From NCBI GenBank assembly GCA_947568835.1, contig OX387611.1:11446350-11510349 (forward strand): DNA of 64,000 nucleotides. The letters are read 5' to 3'. The stretch is from Protonemura montana. Lineage: Eukaryota > Arthropoda > Insecta > Plecoptera > Nemouridae. Below the pieces are notes generated by a model that saw only the letters and a program-made list of their open reading frames with translations, had not been told where the DNA came from and searched no databases. The translations under genes and the position numbers were made by a program. Positions 22,254 through 35,100 of this stretch are shown here, one piece after another; the stretch's first letter is position 1, and every line of letters starts with the position of its first letter.

Positions 22254-25200
22254 CTGGAAACAAAAACATGGTCTGCATTCCATACAAATTGATGTTACTA
22301 TGTATAGATACTGATTACAGAATCAATGCATTGTAACCCTACCCAATCTTGCTAGGGTCTTTAATTTTTTCAAGCAAAAAGGTCAAAAAACTTGTCGGGT
22401 ACTTCTAAAATAAAATGTACAGAAGAGTTTTCCATTTCTAAAACGGCAAACTGCCAGTTCAAGCAAAGATATACCTGTATGGTGGAAAGTCTGTGAGCGA
22501 TGGTAATACACGTTCGTCCCTCCTTAGCCTTGTCAAGTGCCTCCTGCACGACCTTCTCAGACTCTGTGTCCAGAGCGGATGTCGCCTCGTCCAGCAGCAG
22601 GATGCGCGGGTTTCGAACAAGAGCTCGGGCGATCGCAACTCTCTGCTTTTGTCCGCCTGAAAGCTGAGCACCTTTCTCGCCCATTCGTGTTTCGTAGCCC
22701 TGGAGCGAGGGGAAAACGGGGTTAATGAACATGTTAGCTGGAGTCTTGAAGTACATTTTATTGCTTAATTAGCGGGGTTTAACGACGCATTGTTTTGATA
22801 ACGGGTTCTGTGACACTGGTCTATTGGCGTCGGTGAATGAGTGATGATGATGAACCTAACCATGTCTAGATGGGGGGATAGGCGAGTCCAGAAGTATAAT
22901 TGTCTGAACTCCTAGATATAGTGGGAGTTAAATTAATTGCCATGGTAACAACCGATTACAGACAGTAAAAAACAGCTGTTTCTCTAGGTGAGGAGCTTAA
23001 CTCTGAGTTAAAACATATTGTAGTACCAAGTCTTAGCAAAGAAGTAGAGAAACTTACGAAGTATGTATAACCAAACCGATACGTGGTTAAAACATTGAAG
23101 GACCAGTTTTACAAAATTCTTTCACTTATAGTTAAGCTAGAAATCAAATGACAGAGCAATGAAGTATTCCAGTGAATGGGAGTGGAAGCCTTGCAGTGCA
23201 TGGGAGTGGAAGTATTCCAGTGCATGGGAGTGGAAGCCTTGCAGTGCATGGGAGTGGAAGTATTCCAGTGCATGGGAGTGGAAGCCTTGCAGCAAATCTT
23301 CCAATAAGTAGCTCCTCTAATCTAGGAGCTACACACAGTCCCAAAACAAACTAAATACTAACTTACAGATAATTCTCACAAAAAATGCGATCAACTTTTT
23401 ACAAAAACTATTTGAACTGGGTTTTGAATGCTAAGTGAAGAACAACTAAATTTCCCAACGTTTCGTAACTTGCACCTGGTACTTTATCAAGGACTGCTTT
23501 TACTCTTGATAAAATAACAGGTACAAGTTACGAAACGTTGGGAAATTTTGTTGTTCTTCACTCAGCATTCAAACCCCAGTTTAAATAGTTTTTGTCAAAA
23601 CTAGTGTTAAGTTTACATCAAGTAGACATGAGTCTAAGAACCAGTATAATGTGATCAAAATTTACCAAAGGCAGTGACGCGATGAAAGTGTGTATGTTGG
23701 CGTTCTTTGCAGCCTCGATGACCTCGTCCATGGTGACGTGACGCGAGTTGTCGCCGTAAGCGATGTTGTCTGCGATCGTGCGGTCGAACAAGATCGGCTC
23801 TTGCGAGACAATGCCGAGCTGCGAGCGCAGTTTTGCCAGACGCACGGCAGAAATGTCCAACTCGTCCACGGACTAATGAAAGACAATTCGTTGATGACTT
23901 TATTGATTTGTGGTGTTCAATGATGCATCGTTTTGATAAAGGGCCCTGTGGCGGTGAATTAGTGGATGAGGTATCTTACTAGGCCTAGAAGCAAGGAGAT
24001 TCGTGGTTTAACGTCCCTTCCGAAGGACGGTACAACGGGAACAACAGGATTCCTCCACAAATCCATGCTGTCAAGAGGTTGATAAGCAAGGCGAATGAAG
24101 TTGCTGTACTAACTTTCATCCCTCCAACCTCTCTCCCGAACAGAACTGGTCATGTGTATGATGATCATCCATCTAATACCTGACTCAGCACAGTGTTTCT
24201 TCACTTCGGTGATCTCACAAGAACTGGTGTTTCCAACTCCGTACCTTGTTACCAGTTAGGTGAGGCCTTCTTAGTTCAGCTAGCTTCATCATCAGCATAC
24301 CAGTTCCGCAAGGAGAATTTCAAGGACCAAGCGCTGGTAGCCTGGTAATCGGTATCTTTAGCAAGGTAAGGTACCATGGTATCGTATTAAACTTTGACTC
24401 TCTTTTAGGCCCGGCTAGTTTCTAAACCAGCATACCATTAAACGATTGAGTTCAATAGAAAATCTTGTACAATCTTGTTCAACTGAGCAATGTGAAAAGG
24501 TAAAACGTAAAAGGTAAAACGTAAAACGTAAAACGTAAAACGTAAAAGGTAAAAGGTAACTCACGATGGTGCCAGCGGTGGGATCGTAGAACCTCTCCAG
24601 CAGTTGGATGCATGTTGACTTGCCGCATCCACTTTGCCCGACGAGCGCCACCGTCTGTCCCGGTTTAACGATCAGGTTTAGACCCCTCAGCACCTTGGTC
24701 GCAGCACGCGTCTCGTAGAAGAATTCGACGCCTGCGTAGTTCACGTGACCCTTGGCGACCTACACGTAAGCACGAGATTTTTAGCTACATTTTAGCACAT
24801 TTAGCCATATTTAAGTTAATTTTGAGATATTTAGATTGACGCTTAATAAAGCTTAATTAGCAGATAAATAACAAAGATATATTTCTACTGAACTCACCCA
24901 TTTGTCGCTGCCTGGCAGAGGTGTCAGTGGGTCGTAGATCTTGGGCTTGCGATCAAGCAGGCTGAAGATTCTCGACGCAGCGAGGTAACCCTTCTGGAAG
25001 TTTGGCGCGAACGCGATCGAGTTGGCGATCGAAACGGTGCCCATGATCAACGCCTGGGACACCCTGCAATCGAAAACAAGTCAGAGTTAGGCGTTTTCTC
25101 CATGCAATATCCCACCATAAAGCTCGTGTAAGTTGATTTGTGGTAATTCAAAACGCATTGTTTTGACAACGGGTCATATGGCAGAGTCGTTGAACGAGTG

Positions 25201-26118
25201 GATGACGGTGAGAATGTTGATGAACCTTACGTAGCGTAGAAGGAAGGTGTGGTATTGGATGGGTGACCATCATACACATGACCAGTTCTATTCGGGAGAG
25301 AGGTTGGAGGGATGAAAGAGTTCAGCAACTTCACTCGCCTTGCTTATCAATCTCTCGACAGCGTGGATTTGTGGAGGAATCCCGTTGTTTGCATTGAACC
25401 GTCCTTCGGAAGGAACGCTAAGCTGGTTGTCTCATTGGTTTTTGACAGGAGTAGGCTCCGTGCCGACACCAGGCTTACCCTCCTACCTGATCGGTGAATT
25501 TATCATCATTAAAATCATTAACTCATTCACCGATGCCATTAGACCAGTGTCACAGCACCTTTTGTCAAAACAGTGCGTCGCTAAACGTCACTAATCGATG
25601 TGGTATAACTTACTTGAAGACAGTGGCGTAGGGGAGTCCCTCGTTGGCTACCAACTGTCCCCCGTAGTACATGCAGGTGGCGAAGGCGAAGAACATGATG
25701 GAACGTGCCAGACCCATGACGATGCCCCGCATGTGGTTGTTGCGGAGGGCCACCAGATATGCGGGACGCAGTTCGTCCATGTATTGTTTGTGGAACGTGT
25801 CTTCGCGACCGAGACCGACCACGGTACGGATGTTACCGACAGCCTCCACGGCGAGCTGCGGATGGCGAGCACTTCATGAAGGTTTTCATTGCCAAATTGT
25901 TACATAACTTGTAACTGTTCATGCTGATTTACAACAAGCGCTACTGAGTTAGCTGCACCATAACTAAGTTAGATGTGAAAACGAGTCGTGTTTTTTTTTA
26001 CTAAGCATTCAAAATTAAGTTTTTAACAAATTTTTTGAAACTAATGCCAAGGTTTGATCAAGTAAACACGAGTCTGAAAAACATCTTAAACAAGTCTTAA
26101 ATCATATTTATTATGGTG

Positions 26119-26157
<39 letters not shown>

Positions 26158-29100
26158 TCATTACACGGCATGGTTCAACTTTGTAAATGCTATTGAACAC
26201 GATTTACAAAATATACTCAAATGACAATACACATTTAATGGAATACAGCGTTTTTCATTTTCATTCAAGGTTTGTGAGAACCAAAATATAGTAATATTTA
26301 TTTTAATTCAATTTATTTTTGTTTGTTTATTTTATTAATTTATTAATGAAGTTCAGAAATTTCTATTCTAGGGAACAGTATTTTTAGTATTAGAAGTGAG
26401 AATCAAAAAATTAGTTATTAGACTATTATTATTATTATTATTATTTTACTGTTATTAGTTATTAGAGTTATTAGTTATTAGTTATTAGATGCCACATGTC
26501 AATCTCGTCTTACCTTCGTTGAACTCTCCATGGCCGCCTTGTTGTTCAGACTCTCGCCGCGAATGGCGCCAGCGAACGCGTAGTTGGCTACAAGGATGAT
26601 GGGCGTGAAAGAGAGTGCGACCAGACCGAGTCGCCACTCGTACGAGAGAGACAACCCGACGCCGAGGAAGAGGGTGGCCAGCGATTGGAGGATGGTGCCG
26701 ACGCGCTGACCGGTAGCCTAGAAACGAGAGGACGCCGTCAAGAGTGAAATCATTGCCAGAGGGTTTTTAAATCGCGCCTATTTATGAAGAGACGTTGAGA
26801 AAAAAACATTTGTTAATGCTTTTAGATGAAATCTTATTTAAATTGCAAAAGCTTGCAATGCGCGGGGTATTTTATTATTATGAACCCTATAACAGTCTCA
26901 AAAATTGATGCCCAAACGAGGAACCAGGTGTTTTGAGTCCCCGTTTGATCATCAATTTTTGAAACGGTTATAGTATTTATAATAATAAAAAAAATTTGTT
27001 AAAGCAATTTTTTTTAATTTAAGAGTCATTTTACCAACTAGAAAAGCTGACATATTATATAAATGATATATAGCGGGCTATGTGTGGGGCAGTGCTCCAG
27101 TGCCCTGCCCCTACCCTACGCCACTATAACAAGTGAACTCACCCCCTGTACACTGGCGGCGTCCCCAGATAGCCTAGCACAGAGCGATCCAGTGCTGTTG
27201 GCCTTGTTGTCGAACCAAGCAACTTCTTGACGGACCATTGCGGAGAACGCCAAGCCTCGGAGGCGTTCTGTTAGATGCTCGCCGGCGACGCCAAACGTGT
27301 AGATTTGAAGGAAGGTGGCGAAACCGACCGCAAGGCCGGCGCCGAGGAAATAGAGGGCGTAGACGTTGGTTTCTGAGCGTACTTCGTCGGGGTCGGGTTT
27401 GGACAGGATCTGTGGGCGGACATGCGTTTAGAAACTTCATATAGTAAGTTCGTATAGCGCTAAAGATTTGAAAAAATGATATAAACTGTTGTTTTTGGCG
27501 TAGCCAACGAAAAAAAAAGTACAGCACAGTTGTTTTTCGGCTTCTAACACCTTCAGTCTGTGCTTAATGAGAACTGGCATTTGAAAGCCATCTACACCTA
27601 TATTTGTCACCGAACGGTTTGGCGTGTTAGAAACACCGGTTCTCGTCAGATCACCAAAGTTACGCAACACTGCGCTGAGTCAGGTATTGAATGGGTGACC
27701 ATCAAACACATGACCAGTTATGTTCAGGAGAGAGGTTGGAGGGATGAAAGTTAGTACAGAAACTTAGCTCGCCTTGCTTATCAAACTCTCGACAGCATGG
27801 ATTTGTGGAGGAATCCTGTTGTTCCCGTTGTACTGTCCTTCGGAAGGGACGTTAAGCCGGTGGTCGGCTTGGTGCTCTTCGACAAGAGTAGGCTACGTGC
27901 CGGCACCGGATTTTCCCTCCTCCCTTCTAGGCTTCTTCATCATCCACTCATTCACCGATTACATTAGACCAATGCCTCACGGCCAGTTGTCAAAACAGCG
28001 CGTAGTCAAACACCACAAATCGATCAAACTTACGCCAAGGATATCTCCGAAAAGCACGGCAAAGATAGGCATCGCGCAGCCCATGACGATGGAGGATAAA
28101 CAGCCGACCACTATGTACGGCCACTCTTCCTTGTTCTTCTCTATGATCCTCCTGAACGGTATCTGGAAACAAATGGTGGGTTACTAGCCAGTCTTCCACT
28201 GCTAAGATGCGAAGGGGCATTATTACATAGCGCAAAAGTGAATGACATTCTAACTATGATAACTAAAATCCAGCATTCATTAGGATTGGAAACACAGCTG
28301 CTTCGATCCATGGCAAAGAAAAAGATTGAGAAAATCTGCTAAACGTTTCTTTCGAAATAAGTTGTAAAGCACCCTACTACCCTCTCAAAAATTGATGCCC
28401 AAACAGGGCCACGAACCCCGATCTCCACCTATCGCGAGTGTTGCTCTAACCAATTGAGCTAATAGAACTCGGCCTTTTTGAGATGATTTTAGTAAATTTG
28501 ATGAGAATGACGCATCTCCAAGGAGTAAACGCTATACCACGTCACAACCATTCAATCTCGAGTAACTAAAATTTGATGTTGGATGCGTTTTATGTTGTGA
28601 AATCTTATTTAAATCGCATACGCTTGCAATGCGCGGGGTATTTTATTATTATGAACACTAAAACCGTCTCAAAAATTGAATGTCCCCGTTCGGGCGTCAA
28701 TTGTTAAGAGGTCATCAGTGTTACTAATAATAAAATACCCCGCGCATTGCAAGCGTATGCGATTTAAATCAGATTTCACATCAGCTGTAAGTTGCAATAC
28801 TGTCCATAAACAAGTGAAAGAAAGCTGGTGTACCATTTAACATCAACTGAACAACATTCAACACCTCCCATGAACAGAACCGTCCATAACTATTGTCACG
28901 ACTCAGAGTTAAGTGGATTTGTTCCAAAAGCGAAGACATTAATATTGCAGCGCACTTACATCTGGTATGTCTTCTACTTCGTCTTCAGCCTCGTGCTCGT
29001 GTCCTTCCTCTTCGCCAACCGACGATGTACCACTTCGGCTGGACGTGATGCTCAACATACGTGACAGCTTCTTTGGTTGGATTATTGCGTCCGGATCTAA

Positions 29101-32100
29101 GGTTGGGGAAAACCACGTGGGTCAGGTTAGTACTATATGGTCCAGTTGTTCAAAAAATAACTAGGTTACCCTGGGTTTCAGTTGATCATCACAGTACAGT
29201 GAGGACAAAGCAAAAAATTGCGTTAAAAGCGAAAGTCACTAAAAATGGCACCATCTAATACTGCTGCTCTAGGTCGGGGTTACGGCTTGGTGCTATGGTG
29301 GTGCTAGTTAGCACGGTGCTACTGACAGTAATATCAGGGTTACGAATCACCGCTCTAGGTCGGGGTCACTGCTTGGTGCTATGGTGGTGCTAGTTAGCAC
29401 GGTGCTACTGACAGTAATATCAGGGTTACGAATCACCGCTCTAGGTCGGGGTCACTGCTTGGTGCTATGGTGGTGCTAGTTAGCACGGTGCTACTGACAG
29501 TAATATCAGGGTTACGAATCACCGCTCTAGGTCGGGGTTACTGCTTGGTGCTATGGTGGTGCTAGTTAGCACGGTGCTACTGACAGTAATACCAGGGTTA
29601 CGAATCACCGCTCTAGGTCGGGGTTACGGCTTGGTGCTATGGTGGTGCTAGTTAGCGCGGTGCTACTGACAGTAATATCAGGGTTACGAATCACCGCTCT
29701 AGGTCGGGGTCACTGCTTGGTGCTATGGTTGTGCTAGTTAGCACGGTGCTACTGACAGTAATATCAGGGTTACGAATCACCGCTCTAGGTCGGGGTCACT
29801 GCTTGGTGCTATGGTGGTGCTAGTTAGCACGGTGCTACTGACAGTAATATCAGGGTTACGAATCACCGCTCTAGGTCGGGGTTACTGCTTGGTGCTATGG
29901 TGGTGCTAGTTAGCACGGTGCTACTGACAGTAATATCAGGGTTACGAATCACCGCTCTAGGTCGGGGTTACTGCTTGGTGCTATGGTGGTGCTAGTTAGC
30001 ACGGTGCTACTGACAGTAATACCAGGGTCACTGCTTGGTGCTATGGTGGTGCTAGTAAGCTCGGTGCTATTGACAGTAATACCAAGGTTACGAATCACCG
30101 CTCTAGGTCGGGGTTACTGCTTGGTGCTATGGTGGTGCTAGTTTGCACGGTGCTACTGACAGTAATACCAGAGTTACGAATCACCGCTCTAGGTCGGGGT
30201 TACTGCTTGGTGCTTTGGTGGTGCTAGTTTGCACGGTGCTCCTGACAGTAATACCAGAGTTACGAATCACCACTCTAGGTCGGGGTCACTGCTTGGTGCT
30301 ATGGTGGTGCTAGTTGGCACGGTGCTACTGACACTAATACCAGGGTTACGAATCACCGCTCTAGGTCGGGGTTACTACTTGGTGCTATGGTGGTGCTAGT
30401 TAGCACGGTGCTACTGACAGTAATACCAGGGTTACGAATCACCGCTCTAGGTCGGGGTTACTGCTTGGTGCTATGGTGGTGCTAGTTAGCACGGTGCTAC
30501 TGACAGTAATACCAGGGTTACTGCTTGGTGCTATGGTGGTGCTAGTCAGCACAGTGCTACTGACAGTAATACAAGGGTTTGTTATTGGTAATGCCACTGG
30601 GACGTTCTAGCTGGTTGATTGCTCACCTTCGTTGCCCTCGCCGGTCTCTTCGTCTTCAGCATGCATGATCTGTGCCGTGACCAGTGTATGGTAGTGTCCC
30701 TCGAGTTTCATCAACTCGTCATGGGTGCCTTGCTCGACCACGGTACCTTCGGAGACGACCACGATCTTGTCCGCTCCACGGATCGTGCTCAGACGATGTG
30801 CGACTATCACGGTGGTGCGACCGAGCGACGCCTGCACACACACGTGAAAGCATCACAAGGATTAGAAGCAGCATATTTGAGTTTCAATGGCGACACAAGT
30901 AATATCATTTTCTCAATAATTACAGTAAAAAGTATTCAAGCATTTTATCATTGCAAGGAGTCCAAGTGCTAATGCTAAACGTTCTACTGAGCAAACGAGG
31001 CCGGTAACAAGTGGTAATGGTAGTTGCTCCCAGATGGCGCTTGCGGCTGTTATTTTTCATAAACCTCTACCAGGATATAATCTCGTGTCAAACTATCGAT
31101 ACCATCAATACATATTATATATGTATAAACAATATATATATATAATATACATAATGCGGCTGTTATCAATACCAAATGCGAGACTCTACACTAAATGGAA
31201 AGGCTACAAATTATAACTCCTTGCTCAGTGGATTTCTAGTTCCTATCAAATACCAATAGTTTAAGAGTGCGTAGCCAAAGTTGTGACATTTTTAGAAATA
31301 GCCAAAGAAAGCTGTAAATGCATCGTCAAAATTAGGCCAAGCCGTACTTTGTCCAAGGCCTGTTGCACGCGGGCCTCACTGCCAGTATCCAGTGCAGATG
31401 TTGCCTCATCCAATAGCAAGATGGCGGGTTTGCGGATCAGCGCACGCGCGATCGCGATTCGCTGTTTCTGTCCTGCGAACGAATGGTAAAAATGCATTAA
31501 TGCGCGGAATTTTGCAGCCGTGACTGACGGTGGTAGCAATTTTGTAAAACCAGCACTACATTTTTAACAAGCCATATTTTGTCCAGCTCACTGCATAGAC
31601 ATACCTCGAGGTAATACATTTTCGGATAGCCGGCCACCAGGATCAAACCTGAGACCTCCAGAATGCAAGGCAGACATAGCGCTCTCACTACCAGGATAGC
31701 CGGTCACTAGGATCGAACCTGGGACTTCCCGAATGTAAGGCAGACATAGCGCTCTCACTACCAGGATAGCCGGCCACCAGGATCGAACCTGGGACCTCCC
31801 GAATGCAAGGCAGACGTGGCGCTTTCAATACCAGGATAGCCGGCCACCAGGATCGAACCTGGGACCTCCCGAATGCAAGGCAGACATGACGCTCTCACTA
31901 CCAGGATAGCCGGCCACCAGGATCGAACCTGGGACCTCCCGAATGCAAGGCAGACATGGTGCTCTCACTACCCGGATAGCCGGCCACCAGGATCGAACCT
32001 GGGACCTACCGAATACAAGGCAGACATGGCGCTCTCACTACCAGGATAGCTGGCAACCAGGATCGAACCTGGGACCTCCCGAATGCAAGGCAGACATGGC

Positions 32101-35100
32101 GCTCTCACTACCAGGATAGCTGGCAACCAGGATCGAACCTGGGACCTCCCGAATTAAATACAAACTAATTTGGTGCTTTCAAGGCAAGAAGAGGACCAAC
32201 AACTACTGATCGTGATCTATCTGATCGTGGATGTCTGTACCTCCTGACATCTGTGCCCCACGCTCGCCGACCAGAGTGTCGTACTGCCGAGGCAGCTTCG
32301 AGATGAAGTCGTGGGCGTTAGCCTGCCGAGCCGCGTCCTTGATCTCTTCCAGAGTGGCGCTCTCCATTCTGTTAGGGTCAAGACGGGACACAATGTTTAG
32401 CCAGGGACAAACGGTTGAAACAGGCAAGCATCTTTGAGATAAGCTTGTATTCAAAATAAATTCTGCCACATGCTTTATAGAGGAGACTCAATTTGTTTCT
32501 CTATCGGATCTTCGCACTAGTTTTGGAAAAACTTGATACGATTCTAGGTTTAAAAAGCTAAGTAAAATCAGGAAAACGTTTGCCTTTCTGTGTAATATTT
32601 TATTTTTGAAAGTTTTGTCGAGTGAAAGTAACGAATACATTTCTGGAGTAGAATGTGGAATGAATACTTGGAGATTTTGACAGTTGCTTGGAAATTAATC
32701 GTATAATTGTGCTGAAAAAGTTTGAGGATCTAATTTAATTCCAAACAAAACTGTTCTGAAAACAGCATGTACGACAGATCAACCTTTTGGGCAGACAGAA
32801 ACAAAAACAAAGCATTCAGGATTCTCCAAAAATGTCACATTCAACTTTACCCGTATCGAATGTTCTCTGCGATGGTCGTCGCAAACAGCACCGGCTCCTG
32901 TCCAACGACGCCGATCTTCTGTCTGAGCCACGCCACGTTCAGCTGCGTGACGTCGACGCCGTCCAACTCGACGCTGCCTTGCATTGGGTCGTAGAAACGT
33001 TGGATCAGCTGGATGCAAGTCGACTTGCCGCAACCAGAACTACCGACGAGGGCGACAGTCTCGCCGCGGTTGATGGTCAATGTCAAACCCTTCAGAATCT
33101 GAACAGTAAACGATGGACTAAAAGGTAAGTTTGTAAAACAAACCCGGTGCCGGCACGTAGCCTTCTTCTGTCGAAGACCAAGGGGACCACCGGCTTAACA
33201 TCCCTTCCGAAGGACGGTACAACGCAAACAACAAAATTCTTCGACTAATCCGAGGAAGTTGATAAGCAACGCGAGTGAAGTTGCTGTACTAACTTTCATC
33301 CCTTTTAACTCCCTCCCAAACAGAAGTCGTCATGTGGACCCAACCAATACCTGACTCAGTGCAGTGTTGCTTAACTTCGGTTATGTCATTAGAACCGGTG
33401 TTTCAAAAACACCAAACCTTTATCGTGGTTAGGTTGGTTTTTAATGGCAGCTGGGAGAATGTTAATAATATATAAACAAAAATAATCTCTAATTGCCTGG
33501 TGCCAAGAAAATTACCAATAAACAGTTGGTAGGTGCTACTGAAAACCCAGCTCCTAGTCTTTGCCTCTTTGGTAAAGTACGCAACGGTTCTACTCTGATG
33601 AATTTGACTGTATGACCCAACAAAGACCTATTTACGCCCTTTTTAGACCTACAATAAGTCCCTTAATGTGACTTTCCGAACAATCCCATCTAACTTTAAA
33701 GAGTTTGACATACTTAAGAAGAGAAGAAAAAGAGCGTTGTTAACCCCTACCTTGACGTCCGCGCGACTAGGATAGTTAAAGTGAACGTTCTTGAAGCTTA
33801 TTGACCCCTTCATCTCGGCAGGTTTGACGCCGGCTGGGCTCGAGCTGTCGATGGGTGAAATGCGCTCGATCACGGAGAACACCTTTGCGCCGGCGCCCTT
33901 AGCGATCGAGAACACTTCAATGTATGGAGACGAGATGCCAAGGTTCATGGAACCCATCATCACGCTGAAGAACACCTGAAGACAGAAGTAAACGAATTGG
34001 TATTGTACAGCATTGAATAAAATAGAGACGATCTTAAGCTTATATGGTTAAAAAACCATTCCAAGGGATTTGTAGTGATTTGTGCTACCTGTACGCCAGC
34101 TGTATCTTACAAGAGTGTACAGACCAGTGGGTTACACAGGTAGAATAGGGGAGATCGAAGACCCCACTGGCTTGGAAACCAGTCCACGGGATGCGCTATC
34201 CACGCAAGTGTGTACAGACCAGTGGGTTACACAGGTAGAATAGGGGAGATCGAAGACCCCACTGGCTTGGAAACCAGTCCACGGGATGCGCTATCCACGC
34301 AAGTGTGAACAGACCAGTGGGTTACACAGGTAGAATAGGGGAGATCGAAGACCCCACTGGCTTGGAAACCAGTCCACGGGATGCGCTATCCATGCAAGTG
34401 TGTACAGACCAGTGGGTTACACAGGTAGAATAGGGGAGATCGAAGACCACACTGGCTTGGAAACCAGACCACGGGATGCGCTATCCACGCAAGTATGTAC
34501 AGACCAGTGGGTTACACAGGTAGAATAGGGGAGATCGAAGACCCCACTGGCTTGGAAACCAGTCCACGGGATGCGCTATCCACGCAAGTGTGAACAGACC
34601 AGTGGGTTACACAGGTAGAATAGGGGAGATCGAAGACCCCACTGGCTTGGAAACCAGTCCACGGGATGCGCTATCCACGCAAGTGTGTACAGACCAGTGG
34701 GTTACACAGGTAGAATAGGGGAGATCGAAGACCCCACTGGCTTGGAAACCAGTCCACGGGATGCGCTATCCACACAAGTGTGTACAGACCAGTGGGTTAC
34801 ACAGGTAGAATAGGGGAGATCGAAGACCCCACTGGCTTGGAAACCAGTCCATGGGATGCGCTATCCACGCAAGTGTGTACAGACCAGTGGGTTACACAGG
34901 TAGAATAGGGGAGATCGAAGACCCCACTGGCTTGGGAACCAGTCCATGGGATGCGCTATCCACGCAAGTGTGTACAGACCAGTGGGTTACACAGGGATAA
35001 TAGGGGAGATCGAAGACCACACTGGCTTGGAAACCAGTCCATGGGATGCGCTATCCACGCAAGTGTGTACAGACCAGTGGGTTACACAGGTAGAATAGGG

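Noticed and set aside
31620-32155. Tandem functional tRNA-Ala genes
   Set aside because: The T-loop is one base short and the anticodon stem has mismatches in every unit.
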